Source: CAZCTC01 sp964501335
Lineage (GTDB): Bacteria > Chloroflexota > Anaerolineae > B4-G1 > SLSP01
DNA: 64,000 bases
Reading direction: 5' to 3'
Assembly: GCA_964501335.1 (NCBI GenBank)
Contig: CAZCTC010000002.1
Span: 62,001-126,000, forward strand
Shown here: piece after piece, positions 8,785-17,826 of the stretch
Layout of the letters: each line of letters starts with the position of its first letter
How positions within the stretch are numbered: position 1 is the first letter of the stretch
The notes under the pieces: generated by a model
Told to the model about the DNA's origin: nothing
Databases searched by the model: none
What the model saw: only the letters and a program-made list of their open reading frames with translations
Translations under genes and position numbers: made by a program

Positions 8785-11700
8785 CGTTTCATCTCCTGTT
8801 GTCCGGTTTTCAGCACCAGCGGTAGATAGAGCCGGGCCCACACCGCCAGCTCATGCTGCGCCGCGGAACCCGCATAGATCGCATCCCCGCCATACGTGAC
8901 CGTCACACTGTAATGCCCCGCCGCCGGCAGGACCAGCGTCCCCGTCGCCACACTGTTCGCATCCAGCGTCCCCGTCACGGCCGGCCGGCCCGGAACAGAC
9001 CAGCTCACCACCCCCGTCGCCGTCGGCTGGACCCGCGCCGTCAGCACCGCCGGCTGCCCCGCCGTCACCGTCGTCGGCCCGGTCACAGTGAGCGCCGTCG
9101 CGAGCTTCAGCACCGTCTGGAAAGTATGCGTCTGGCTTTCTGAAAAGTTCTGATCCCCAGAATAGGTAGCTGTAATAGTCTGTAATCCACCTGCAACGGC
9201 CTGGACCCGGTAAATATACGATGTCGCTGAACCCACAACCTGCGTCATCGGCGCCTGATGGCCCACCTGCAACGTCAATACCCCAGAAGGTCGGAATCGA
9301 GGGACAGAAGTGCCCAAAGTTGCCGTATAATCCACCCAATCCCCTACGGTCGGGGTTAACAAATTCGTCGTCAGGGTCATTATCATTGGCGATTTTTCCA
9401 CAATCTGATTCGACTGAATCTCGCCGTTCTGAAACCAATCATTACCAGAATATTTCACATTGATCGGATAGGATCCTGCGCCGCCATAATCTACCCAGCA
9501 CAGGAAAGCCCCGCCCTCCTGAACCGTATTTGTCATCAAAGTTATTCCCGGTATTTCAAACGTCACGACGCCCGAAGGATAATAAGGCATACTGGAAATC
9601 GAAGACAGCACTCTTACCCAGTAATACCCTCGTCCTCCCAGAGTCACAGTCAAAGGCTGAACTGTCAGCGAAATAACTGGCGGGGCTTTCAAAATCGTTC
9701 CCGTTACCCAATTACTCACCGAATAGTATTCTTCATTTCCCAAATAGGTCGTCGTAACTACAATCGGCCCCTCACGAAATCCCGAAACACCACTCGTGTA
9801 CGTAAAAACCGCCCGCCCATTTTGATCCAGAGGCAAGTTAGTTTCACCATAACTATAAGCTGTCCTGAAAGCAAACTTCACACTTCCCGTCAAAACCTTA
9901 GTCGGGATCTCACGATCAGTCACGGTTGCCGTATACACCATCGCTTTCGTTACAAATACTGCGGTTGGGGAAAAAACGGTCTGGATTGCGGCTTCATTCT
10001 TTGCATCAATCCGCACACTGGCCCGACTGCCTAAAACCCCCTCGTATCCACCATATTCCGCCGTCACCGTATATTCGCCTACAGACAAAGCCGACATCGC
10101 ATAGGTCACCACTCCTTCTAAAGTCAGGGTTCGTGTGGCAACAAAAGAATCGTTCACCGTAAAAGTCACTACTCCCGTCGGCATTGGGGTTTCAGCGCTC
10201 ACCCAGGCCGTCACCAAAGTCCCCTCTCCCGGCGCCAGTTTTGTCTCCGTTGCCGTAATCCCCATCGTCGCCCGTGGCAGATTCCGCAACTTCATCGCAT
10301 AGAGGTGATAACAGGAAGAAGTACAACCGGTCATCGGCTCAGCAGGATGGATCGGCGCAATCCCCTCAGGTCCCGTCCAGGAACTTGACATCCCGGCCAC
10401 ATAAATAGCCGAACCCTTCGGCTGTAAAATTTGAGGAACCAACCCTCCGTAAAACAGATGCCAGCGATAACGCCCCTGGCTATCCAGCTTCAGCAGCACG
10501 GAGCCAGCACCATGGCCTATCAAAATTGGATCGGCTCCCTGATCGCCCTGCCATGGAAGACCACCATTACCGCCTCCCACATAAACACCTCCTTCGGCAT
10601 CCACCGCCAGCGCCGATCCAAAGATAATTCCCCCGTTAGGCTGTTTTTCACCGTAAAACGTATGCCATTGATAGGCCCCGGCGGTATTCAACTTCAAAAC
10701 GCCCAATGAAATTGAATTTTCATAGGGATGTAAAGGAGGCACTCCCCCATCCCCTGACCAGTTTCCCCGACTCGCTCCCGTAAAATAAACGCCCCCGTTT
10801 GGATCCAGCGCAATCCGAGCGGAAAGGCCAAAGGTATCGTACTGAGCCGATCCATAAAATGTATGCCATTGATACGCCCCGGCTCCGTTCAACTTCAATA
10901 CCGCCCAATCCGTCCCCCCAGAACAGGAATGCAACGGAGCCGCATCATTATCTCCCAACCAACCACACCCCTCCTCAGCCACATAAAGATCGCCGTTCGC
11001 TGCGACCGCCACATCATAGGCATAATATCCATAAAACGTATGCCAGAGATAGCCCCCGGCCCGGGTCAACTTCAACATCCAGGCCATTCCGGCTGAATGC
11101 AGCGGAGCCGTATTGCCATCGCCCATCCACGTCGTTGTCATTCCATAACTGGTTCCCACCACCACCAGATCGTTGCTGCCGCTCAGTTTAATACTGGAAG
11201 CATCATCATCGACCGTTCCCCCATAAAAGGTATGCCATTGATAAACTCCGGCACTGTTGAGCTTCAACACAAACATATCTGCCCGTGCACTACTATAAGG
11301 ATGAAGGGGTGCCGTATCCCCATCTCCATTCCAGGAACTCTCGCTGTATCCAGTGATATACAGATTCCCATCCGCATCGGTCACCAGCGAAGTAGCCTTA
11401 TCATTCCAGGCCCCTCCATAGTAGGTATGCCACTGATAGATCCCGGCTGAATTCAGCTTGATAATCGCGATGTCCTTTGCACCACTGTAAGAATGCAACG
11501 GCATCGCTCCATTCTCAGTCCAGGCCCAATTAACCGCACCGGCCAGATACACATTCCCGGCCTCATCCACCGCCATTCCATAACTCCAAAGAGAGTAAGT
11601 ATCCCTCATACCGAATGGATAGAAGGTATGCCAGTCGTAACCGCTGTCCACATTCAACGAACGCTGGAGACCGGATTCCCCGGCAATGCCATACCGCCGG

Positions 11701-11867
11701 GCCAGCGCCTCCCACTCCACCGCCGGCTGGACCGGCGGCTCGACCGGCGGCCGCACCTCCTTCGCCAACACGGAACCGCTCCCCGTCAGCCCCCACCACA
11801 GGCCCACCGCCAGCAGCAGCGCTCCCCACAAACCCCACACCAGCCGTCTACTTTTCATGGCAGTCAT
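8781..11867 (-). CDS. Secreted seven-bladed SBBP propeller / Ig-like repeat protein, array gene 2
   Basis: Paralogue, 1028 aa, start at 11867 set by AGGAGA and the ATGA overlap with array gene 1. It has a signal segment, seven blades (second blade reads WHTYYG), then about five Ig-like repeats, and the YLPLVLKTGQQEMKR end. The middle Ig repeats (for example ETKLAPGEGTLVTAWVSAE and a segment with PYYPSGVVTFEIPG) are unlike those of the other three proteins. The signal region and the last ~100 residues are almost identical to theirs. The pattern is conserved ends with a divergent middle. Role unknown; surface display or binding is the best guess. Confidence 0.8.
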   Translation of the reverse strand: MTAMKSRRLVWGLWGALLLAVGLWWGLTGSGSVLAKEVRPPVEPPVQPAVEWEALARRYGIAGESGLQRSLNVDSGYDWHTFYPFGMRDTYSLWSYGMAVDEAGNVYLAGAVNWAWTENGAMPLHSYSGAKDIAIIKLNSAGIYQWHTYYGGAWNDKATSLVTDADGNLYITGYSESSWNGDGDTAPLHPYSSARADMFVLKLNSAGVYQWHTFYGGTVDDDASSIKLSGSNDLVVVGTSYGMTTTWMGDGNTAPLHSAGMAWMLKLTRAGGYLWHTFYGYYAYDVAVAANGDLYVAEEGCGWLGDNDAAPLHSCSGGTDWAVLKLNGAGAYQWHTFYGSAQYDTFGLSARIALDPNGGVYFTGASRGNWSGDGGVPPLHPYENSISLGVLKLNTAGAYQWHTFYGEKQPNGGIIFGSALAVDAEGGVYVGGGNGGLPWQGDQGADPILIGHGAGSVLLKLDSQGRYRWHLFYGGLVPQILQPKGSAIYVAGMSSSWTGPEGIAPIHPAEPMTGCTSSCYHLYAMKLRNLPRATMGITATETKLAPGEGTLVTAWVSAETPMPTGVVTFTVNDSFVATRTLTLEGVVTYAMSALSVGEYTVTAEYGGYEGVLGSRASVRIDAKNEAAIQTVFSPTAVFVTKAMVYTATVTDREIPTKVLTGSVKFAFRTAYSYGETNLPLDQNGRAVFTYTSGVSGFREGPIVVTTTYLGNEEYYSVSNWVTGTILKAPPVISLTVQPLTVTLGGRGYYWVRVLSSISSMPYYPSGVVTFEIPGITLMTNTVQEGGAFLCWVDYGGAGSYPINVKYSGNDWFQNGEIQSNQIVEKSPMIMTLTTNLLTPTVGDWVDYTATLGTSVPRFRPSGVLTLQVGHQAPMTQVVGSATSYIYRVQAVAGGLQTITATYSGDQNFSESQTHTFQTVLKLATALTVTGPTTVTAGQPAVLTARVQPTATGVVSWSVPGRPAVTGTLDANSVATGTLVLPAAGHYSVTVTYGGDAIYAGSAAQHELAVWARLYLPLVLKTGQQEMKR

Positions 11868-14644
11868 CGTTTCATCTCCTGTTGTCCGGTTTTCAGCACC
11901 AGCGGTAGATAGAGCCGGGCCCACACCGCCAGCTCATGCTGCGCCGCGGAACCCGCATAGATCGCATCCCCGCCATACGTGACCGTCACACTGTAATGCC
12001 CCGCCGCCGGCAGGACCAGCGTCCCCGTCGCCACACTGTTCGCATCCAGCGTCCCCGTCACGGCCGGCCGGCCCGGAACAGACCAGCTCACCACCCCCGT
12101 CGCCGTCGGCTGGACCCGCGCCGTCAGCACCGCCGGCTGCCCCGCCGTCACCGTCGTCGGCCCGGTCACAGTGAGCGCCGTCGCGGCTTTCAATACGGTC
12201 TGGGTCAACACGGCCTGGCTGCCGGCATACCAGTAATCCGCCGCCACCTCGGCTTTCACCGGCAGCAACCCGGCCTGCGTTACCTGGAAGTCATAAATCA
12301 CGGGCGAGTTCAAATAGGAATAAAATCGCGTCACCGGCTCGTGGCTCCCGATCGTGAAAGTCACAAGGCCACTCGGTATATAAGCACCGGGCTCTACCGT
12401 CCCAATCGTCACCGAATAAGTCGCCCAGCCCCCCACCTCCAGCGTAACCGGTCTTATCGCCAGGGAAATAACCGATGTAGCTCGATTCAAAGTCCACATG
12501 GCACCCGCATCGGTCGGGTGATATTCCTCATTTCCCAGATAAGTGGCCGTGATCATCTGCGGACCCAAGCCCCAACTGGCATAGGACCCATTCCGATCCG
12601 CCGCGGTCACCGTATAGACAGCATAGCCGTTTGAATCGAGCAATAGATTTATACCGTTTCTCCAGGCATAACTCTCAGCCAATCGCACGGTCCCCGTCAA
12701 CGTCCGGGTCGGCACAGCTAGATCCGTCACCTTCACCCGATAAACCACTTGCTGCCCTGGAACTGCAATCGTCGGCGAGATCGTCAACTCCACCGCCGAA
12801 GACCTTCCCACCTGCATGACCTTAGAAGCGCTGCTGCCCAGGAGCCCCTCATATCCACCGTACTCCGCCGTCACCGTATAATTCCCCGCCGCCAACCCCG
12901 GCGTGACATAGGTAACCACCCCCTGCGCATCCAGCGTTCCCGTCATGGGTGAAAAACCCGCTAACGTAAAGGTCACCGTCCCCGTCGGCATCCCGGTTTC
13001 CCCCGTCACCCACGCCGTCACGGTCACCGTCTCCCCTGGCTGCGGATGGATCGGCGAAAAGGCAATCCCGGTGGTCGCCCGAGGCAGATTCCGCAGCTTC
13101 ATCACAAAAAGGTTGTAACAGGTTCCACCACAAGTCGTTACCGGCTCTACCGGATGGATCGGAGCAATGCCCTCAGGCCCCACCCAGGGAGAGGTAACCC
13201 GACTCAATCCGGCTAAATAGAGCGACTGATCCCGCACTATCAAAGTTTGCGGGAAATCCCCCCCATAAAACAGGTGCCAGCAATAGCGCCCCTGATTGTT
13301 CAATTTCAACAACACCGAAGAAGAAGGACTTCCATTCCAAACAGGATCGGCATTTCCTTCTCCTTGCCAGAAGCCGATATTAATTCCCGTAATATAAATC
13401 CCACCATCCCCATCGACGGCCAGGGCTGCCCCACCACTTATCCACCCATAAAAAGTATGCCATTGATAGATTCCGGCAGAATTCAACTTCAGTACCACCA
13501 GATTTCCATCCCCCGAAAAAGGATGCAAAGGTGCCGCTCCGCCATCTCCCAACCACGTATAGTCACTCATAGAGGTCAAATAAACTCCATCATTTTGATC
13601 TAGAGTTATCTGACCGAGCGAAAACCGCAACTCATAACCAGGTGACCCATAGAACGTATGCCACTGATACGCTCCATCTCCGTTCAATTTCAACACCGCC
13701 ATGTCGCCGGAGCCGGAACAGGGATGAAGCGGAGCTGTGTTGTTATCCCCCAACCAGTTACATCCATCCATATATCCGTAAATGTCGCCATTGCCGGCTA
13801 CAGCCACACTATACACATAGAAGCCATAAACCGTATGCCAGAGATACTCCCCAGACCGGGTCAATTTCAGAATCAACCCACTTCCAGAAGAATGTAAAGG
13901 AGGGACATTCCCATCACCCGTCCAGGCACCACTACTCCCTACCACCACCAAATCGTCGCTGCCGCTCAAGACAATTTTAGAAGGGGTTTCATATCCGGTT
14001 CCCCCATAAAACGTATGCCATTGATAATCCCCGGCACTGTTGAGCTTCAACACAAACAGATCCGTACCTCCACCGTAAGCATGCAAGGGGGCGGTATCGC
14101 TGACCCCATTCCAGGAACTCTCACTGAATCCAGTCACATACAGATTTCCGTCCGTATCAACCGTCAGCGCATGAGCTTTATCCCGTCCAGCTCCTCCATA
14201 AAAAGTATGCCACTGGTAAGCCCCGGCTGAATTCAGTTTGATAATCGCGATGTCATTCGCGCCTGTGTAAGGATGTAATGGCTCAGCCCCATTCTCAGTC
14301 CAGGCACTGCTCGCATTACTGGCCAGATAGATATTCCCATCCGCATCAACCGCCATTCCATCAGCCATAAACGTTATATTTAGTCCCCCAAACGGATAGA
14401 AGGTATGCCAGTCGTAACCGCTGTCCACATTCAACGAACGCTGGAGACCGAACTCCCCGGAAACCCCATACCGCCGGGCGATCGCCTCCCAATCCACCGC
14501 CGGCTGGACCGTCGGCTCGACCGGGGGCCGCACCTCCTTCGCCCGCACGGGACCGCTCCCCGCCAGTCCCCACCACAATGCCGCCGCCAGCAGCAGCGCT
14601 CCCAACAAACCCCACACCAGCCGTCCACTTTTCATGCGAGTCAT
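11864..14644 (-). CDS. Secreted seven-bladed SBBP propeller / Ig-like repeat protein, array gene 1 (first)
   Basis: First gene of the four-gene minus-strand array, 926 aa. The start at 14644 (MTRMKSGRLVWG) has GGAGGAGA upstream. A signal segment is followed by seven WHTFYG-type blades (blade 4 reads WHTVYG), then about four Ig-like repeats and the YLPLVLKTGQQEMKR end. Its last two Ig repeats (GSHEPVT and QVTQAGLLPVKAEV) match array gene 4 better than genes 2 and 3. A leader of about 210 nt separates it from a TATAAT box on the minus strand at 14864-14869. The hydrophobic start predicts export; the receptor or ligand is unknown. Confidence 0.8.
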   Translation of the reverse strand: MTRMKSGRLVWGLLGALLLAAALWWGLAGSGPVRAKEVRPPVEPTVQPAVDWEAIARRYGVSGEFGLQRSLNVDSGYDWHTFYPFGGLNITFMADGMAVDADGNIYLASNASSAWTENGAEPLHPYTGANDIAIIKLNSAGAYQWHTFYGGAGRDKAHALTVDTDGNLYVTGFSESSWNGVSDTAPLHAYGGGTDLFVLKLNSAGDYQWHTFYGGTGYETPSKIVLSGSDDLVVVGSSGAWTGDGNVPPLHSSGSGLILKLTRSGEYLWHTVYGFYVYSVAVAGNGDIYGYMDGCNWLGDNNTAPLHPCSGSGDMAVLKLNGDGAYQWHTFYGSPGYELRFSLGQITLDQNDGVYLTSMSDYTWLGDGGAAPLHPFSGDGNLVVLKLNSAGIYQWHTFYGWISGGAALAVDGDGGIYITGINIGFWQGEGNADPVWNGSPSSSVLLKLNNQGRYCWHLFYGGDFPQTLIVRDQSLYLAGLSRVTSPWVGPEGIAPIHPVEPVTTCGGTCYNLFVMKLRNLPRATTGIAFSPIHPQPGETVTVTAWVTGETGMPTGTVTFTLAGFSPMTGTLDAQGVVTYVTPGLAAGNYTVTAEYGGYEGLLGSSASKVMQVGRSSAVELTISPTIAVPGQQVVYRVKVTDLAVPTRTLTGTVRLAESYAWRNGINLLLDSNGYAVYTVTAADRNGSYASWGLGPQMITATYLGNEEYHPTDAGAMWTLNRATSVISLAIRPVTLEVGGWATYSVTIGTVEPGAYIPSGLVTFTIGSHEPVTRFYSYLNSPVIYDFQVTQAGLLPVKAEVAADYWYAGSQAVLTQTVLKAATALTVTGPTTVTAGQPAVLTARVQPTATGVVSWSVPGRPAVTGTLDANSVATGTLVLPAAGHYSVTVTYGGDAIYAGSAAQHELAVWARLYLPLVLKTGQQEMKR

Positions 14645-14840
14645 CGTTTCATCTCCTCCCCTGGAAACACCGGGAATAACGCACAAAGAGTAATATACGA
14701 TGCAAAAATCACAAAATATTGCATTCGCAATGATAAAAAAGAGAGGCAGCGATGCGCCGGCCTCTTAGAAATTTTGCCTGCCAGTAGATTAAGGAGGAAT
14801 ATGAACTAGCATTTTTTAGCCTCTTTTTTTGAATAAAAAT

Positions 14841-14869
14841 AGTACTTTAGTCATATCAGTACTATTATA
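14841..14869 (-). promoter_or_regulatory. Promoter-like box with AGTACT dyad, copy 1
   Basis: On the minus strand, AATGG is followed by a perfect TATAAT (14864-14869). Two AGTACT hexamers 11 nt apart follow, over the expected transcription start, with TATGACTAAAGTACT at the end. No good -35 is seen (AT-rich instead), which suggests an activator or alternative sigma factor. It is oriented to drive the four-gene propeller array. A second copy lies at 15746-15774. Confidence 0.5.
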
Positions 14870-15052
14870 CCATTGTTTTTTGAATATTTTAAAAATTTCC
14901 GGTAAAACTAATCACTTTCTATCCGAACTTCCGGTAATTTCCTCCATCGCCTCTGGAAAACAAGCTTTTATCGTTTATCACGTCTAACCTGACGCCGAAA
15001 ATGCTTCAACGCCCGCGCGACCCGCCCGGATTTCCGTCCTGGAGCTCTCTCT

Positions 15053-15253
15053 TCAGGTGTCGGATCGACCGCCGATCCGTCCTCCATTATTTTTTCGCTC
15101 CCCACCTTCACCTCCTCCACCTTCCAGGCCTCCATTCTTCCGATCTTCCAGTTTCCCATGTTTTTCATCTCCCCGCTTGCCATGTTTTTCTCGTTCGTGT
15201 TTCCATATAGAATTCTTACTGTCGTCAATTTCACCAATAGCCCGATTTTCCAT
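15053..15253 (-). CDS. Doubtful small Lys/Gly-rich ORF
   Basis: A 66-aa frame starts MENRAIGEIDDSKNS after a strong AGGAGG site with 7-nt spacing, the only reason to list it. The composition (Lys, Glu, Gly, Arg runs) is unlike the neighbours and I recognise no family. An overlapping frame from 15237 also stays open to 14968, so a frameshift or no gene at all are both possible. It lies downstream of the second promoter-like box. Confidence 0.25.
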   Translation of the reverse strand: MENRAIGEIDDSKNSIWKHEREKHGKRGDEKHGKLEDRKNGGLEGGGGEGGERKNNGGRIGGRSDT

Positions 15254-15412
15254 GGTTTATCCTCCTATACACTGTCCTGAAAATAGGGCGGGAAAAGACT
15301 CACCGCCGATCGAAGATGTTGTAAACAGACGCAGGAAAAATCAAAAAACTCCTCCCCTCTTCTCTGCGATCTCTGCGTGCTCCGCGGTGAAATCTCTCTT
15401 TTCACCTTGTAA

Positions 15413-15528
15413 CATCCCGCAAATGATGCCTTCCCCATAAGAACCGCCGCGCAGGATGAGCAGAGAGGTTTTTTTGTTTATGTTTTCGTGCGCATCAGAA
15501 TGCGCACGAAAACATCGCCCTTTTCCAG
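15413..15528. repeat. Intergenic repeat with 14-bp hairpin (copy 2)
   Basis: CATCCCGCAA, GATGCCTTCC, a T-run, a perfect hairpin (arms 15481-15494 and 15501-15514) and CCCTTTTCCAG appear in the same order as at 2710-2846. The hairpin stems differ in sequence but both begin with TTTTCG. The tail ACAT.GCCCTTTTCCAG appears again at about 15668-15685. Confidence 0.45.
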
Positions 15529-15745
15529 ATCCGCCCCGGCAACGCTCTCTGAGCCCCTCCCCCTCATCTCGATGCCGGCCACGCATCTTCACAAAAAATC
15601 ACCTGATAGCGCGCTGCACCTGTCCAACCACAGGGGGGAGGGGTTGGGGTGAGGGCCTGCGCACCAAAACATAGCCCTTTTCCAGCCCCCCGGTAGCGCA
15701 TCTTCACCAAACAAAGAGGAATTCAGATTACATTTTACGCCTCAT

Positions 15746-15774
15746 AGTACTTTAGTCATACTGGTACCATTATA
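15746..15774 (-). promoter_or_regulatory. Promoter-like box with GGTACC/AGTACT dyad, copy 2
   Basis: On the minus strand AATGG, TATAAT (15769-15774), GGTACC, then TATGACTAAAGTACT. This is the same arrangement as copy 1 at 14841-14869. The first hexamer has changed from AGTACT to GGTACC, so both outer bases changed together and the hexamer stayed palindromic. No certain gene lies immediately downstream. Confidence 0.45.
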
Positions 15775-15863
15775 CCATTTCTCACTGAAAAATTTCAATA
15801 ATTTATTAAAAACAAATCAAATCCTTCCAATATTGGAATGAAAGCTTACCCTCCACACATTGA

Positions 15864-15890
15864 ACGCGCGCTGTCAAAGACAGCGCGCGT
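15864..15890 (-). terminator. Terminator hairpin after the fifth propeller gene
   Basis: Perfect 12-bp GC-rich arms 15864-15875 and 15879-15890 with an AAA loop, 26 nt past the stop of the gene ending at 15916. The U-tract is weak. Confidence 0.55.
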
Positions 15891-15915
15891 CCAAGATTAT
15901 GTAAAACCTGGAAAT

Positions 15916-17475
15916 TCAGGGAACGATCAAACCTCCCGTCCCGCCACCATCTCCCGGCATCCCCCCACCTGAAGAAGACGAAGAACATCCCCGATAATCC
16001 AGTTTGATCGCCACGCCGTCACCGTTCAAATTGGTAAAAGCATGCAACGGAAGCGCCTCCCCATCTCCCAACCAGCTCGCTGTACTATGTCCGGTAAGAT
16101 ACAAATTGTGCCCATCCACCACCGCATCCAGTCCGGCATCCGCTCCCTCCGTCCCATAGAACGTATGCCAACGGTATTCCCCGTAATCGCCCTCCAGTGC
16201 CAGAGCCACAATCTCCGTTCCTCCACTGTAAGCATGGACCGGCGCCACCTCCCCATCTCCCAACCATCCTCCGCCGCTGCTCCCAATCACATAAACGCCG
16301 TGGAAAGGATCTACGGCAATCCCACGACCGCTGTCAGCCGCTCCATTCAAACCGTAGAAAGTATGCCATTGATCCACTCCGGCCGCAGACAATTTCAACA
16401 CCGCCAGATCCTGAGCCGTATCATGAAGATGCACGGGCAATCGCCCTTCGCTGCCCATCCAGGTCGCCTCGCTGCTCCCCGTCACATAGACCCCGCCGCT
16501 CTCATCCAGGGCCACGGCGGCTCCGGCATCCGCAGATACCGCTCCCCAGAACGTATGCCAGAGATAATAACCATTGCTGTTCAATTTCAAAACAGCGATG
16601 TCACTTCCACCCTGATAACCATGCAGCGGGGCTTTGCCGTTGTATCCCAACCAGCCGGCCCAACTCGTCCCCGCAACTACAATAGTTCCCGCACTGTCCA
16701 CAGCAATCCCGCCCACACGATCACCGGTCGGGGAACCATAAAAAGTATGCCACTGATAGCCACCCTGAGAATTCAATTTCAAAATCACCCAATCGTCGCC
16801 TCCACTGAAAGAATGCCGCGGCGCCTGCCCCTGATCTCCCGTCCAGCTCACCGTACTGCTCCCGGCCACATACACATTGGTGCAGGAATCCACCCCGATC
16901 CCATTTCCTTGCGTAAGACCGCCTCCCACAGGGAGCGTGCCCCCATAAAAAGTATGCCATTGATAAGCTCCTGCATTGTTCAACTTTAAAACAAAGAGAT
17001 CAAACGGCCCCATGCTGTGAGCATGGATCGGCGGCTGCTCGACATCCCATCCCCCGATCAAACTATCCCCGGTCACATAGATGTTGCCCTGGCAATCCAG
17101 AGCAATATCCGTCGCATAGTTGATACTGTCCATAGTCCCGTAAAACGTATGCCATTGATAAACCCCATCGGCATTCAACTTCATCACAGCCACCGCGGAA
17201 CCCCCTCCCGCAAAGGGATGTAACGGCGCCTGCCCTCGATCCCCCAACCAGTTCACATAGGTCCGGCCGGCCAGGTAGATATTCCCCTCGCCATCCACCG
17301 CCACCGCCTCCGCTGCACTGTAAAAAGTATGCCAGTCATAGACAGGCGCCGTGAACTCCTCCCCGCCTACATCTTCTTGTAATCTCGCCCCCAAAACCGT
17401 CCCCGGCTCCATCCCGCTGCACAACCACACCACAATCCAGGCCCACACTAAAAAAATCCGTCCCCAACCTTTCAT
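15916..17475 (-). CDS. Secreted seven-bladed SBBP beta-propeller protein without Ig domains
   Basis: Predicted exported protein, 519 aa. The start at 17475 (MKGWGRIFLVWAW) follows GGAGGTGCAGG; longer in-frame starts lack a ribosome binding site. Residues 5-30 form a signal segment. Exactly seven WHTFYG-type blades follow (the fifth reads WHTFWG), each with the AVD..GN.YLAG strand and a PLH(A/P) loop, so a single closed seven-bladed propeller is expected. It ends in a Cys-Ser-Gly-rich tail (CSSSSSGGG) instead of Ig repeats and YLPLVLK. It is closest to the blades of the four-gene array and may represent the ancestral single-domain form. Ligand unknown. Confidence 0.75.
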   Translation of the reverse strand: MKGWGRIFLVWAWIVVWLCSGMEPGTVLGARLQEDVGGEEFTAPVYDWHTFYSAAEAVAVDGEGNIYLAGRTYVNWLGDRGQAPLHPFAGGGSAVAVMKLNADGVYQWHTFYGTMDSINYATDIALDCQGNIYVTGDSLIGGWDVEQPPIHAHSMGPFDLFVLKLNNAGAYQWHTFYGGTLPVGGGLTQGNGIGVDSCTNVYVAGSSTVSWTGDQGQAPRHSFSGGDDWVILKLNSQGGYQWHTFYGSPTGDRVGGIAVDSAGTIVVAGTSWAGWLGYNGKAPLHGYQGGSDIAVLKLNSNGYYLWHTFWGAVSADAGAAVALDESGGVYVTGSSEATWMGSEGRLPVHLHDTAQDLAVLKLSAAGVDQWHTFYGLNGAADSGRGIAVDPFHGVYVIGSSGGGWLGDGEVAPVHAYSGGTEIVALALEGDYGEYRWHTFYGTEGADAGLDAVVDGHNLYLTGHSTASWLGDGEALPLHAFTNLNGDGVAIKLDYRGCSSSSSGGGMPGDGGGTGGLIVP

Positions 17476-17826
17476 CCTGCACCTCCAAAATTTTGATCTG
17501 CTTAATAAAAATTCTCTACTGGTCAAAGACCGTTTCGAAAATAGGAACCTCAGTAAAGACACTTTCCATCTTACAGAAATCCCCACTTCAAAACGGTATA
17601 AAATAAGGGCTATTTTGCGCTATCCGCTCCTTGCGTTACAATTCAACTCCAGTTACCGGTGGGCTGCAAAATTGAAAAACCGAACCAGACAACAACTTAC
17701 AGGAGCTCTGTGTAAACTGCCGGGATGTTCAAATTATCACGCTTAAAGCCGACACTCTTCCCTTGACTTTCCCTATCACCTGTGGTAACGTGAAAAATGT
17801 AACGACTTTCGCAGGAGTATAACGCT
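17476..17826. other. Divergent intergenic region upstream of rex
   Basis: No gene seen. It separates the minus-strand propeller gene from rex and should hold both promoters. A plus-strand TTGACT (17763-17768), 17-nt spacer and TAACGT (17786-17791) is the best rex promoter. A TATAAA at 17597-17602 is a weaker alternative. I searched for a TTGTGA-type Rex operator and found none convincing. Confidence 0.5.
17763..17791 (+). promoter_or_regulatory. Candidate rex promoter
   Basis: TTGACT, 17-nt spacer, TAACGT, with the rex ATG 35 nt downstream and AGGAG at 17813-17817. The -35 is good and the -10 is weak. Confidence 0.45.

Larger units (their letters stand above)
14645..15915. other. Gene-poor 1.3 kb spacer between propeller genes
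   Basis: No convincing long gene is present. Contents: two promoter-like boxes (14841-14869, 15746-15774), a weak small ORF (15053-15253), a fragment of a dispersed repeat reading TCTGCG.GCTC.GCGGTGAA (about 15355-15395), the hairpin repeat at 15413-15528, a GGGGGAGGGGTTGGGGTGAGGGC-like dispersed element (about 15632-15655, described here rather than quoted exactly), a partial repeat tail at 15660-15685, and a terminator hairpin at 15864-15890. It looks like a sink for intergenic repeats. Confidence 0.5.

Noticed and set aside
2873..14809. Many plus-strand open frames (Arg/Pro/His-rich) across the propeller array
   Set aside because: They mirror the repeats of the minus-strand genes, have low-complexity Arg/Pro composition and no ribosome binding sites.
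15341..15592. 83-aa minus-strand ORF containing TAEHAEIAEK
   Set aside because: This peptide is the usual translation of a dispersed noncoding repeat; no ribosome binding site.
3000..17400. Regularly spaced DNA repeats resembling a CRISPR array
   Set aside because: The periodicity is about 150-200 nt, in frame, and encodes WHTFYG blades; repeats are diverged and coding.
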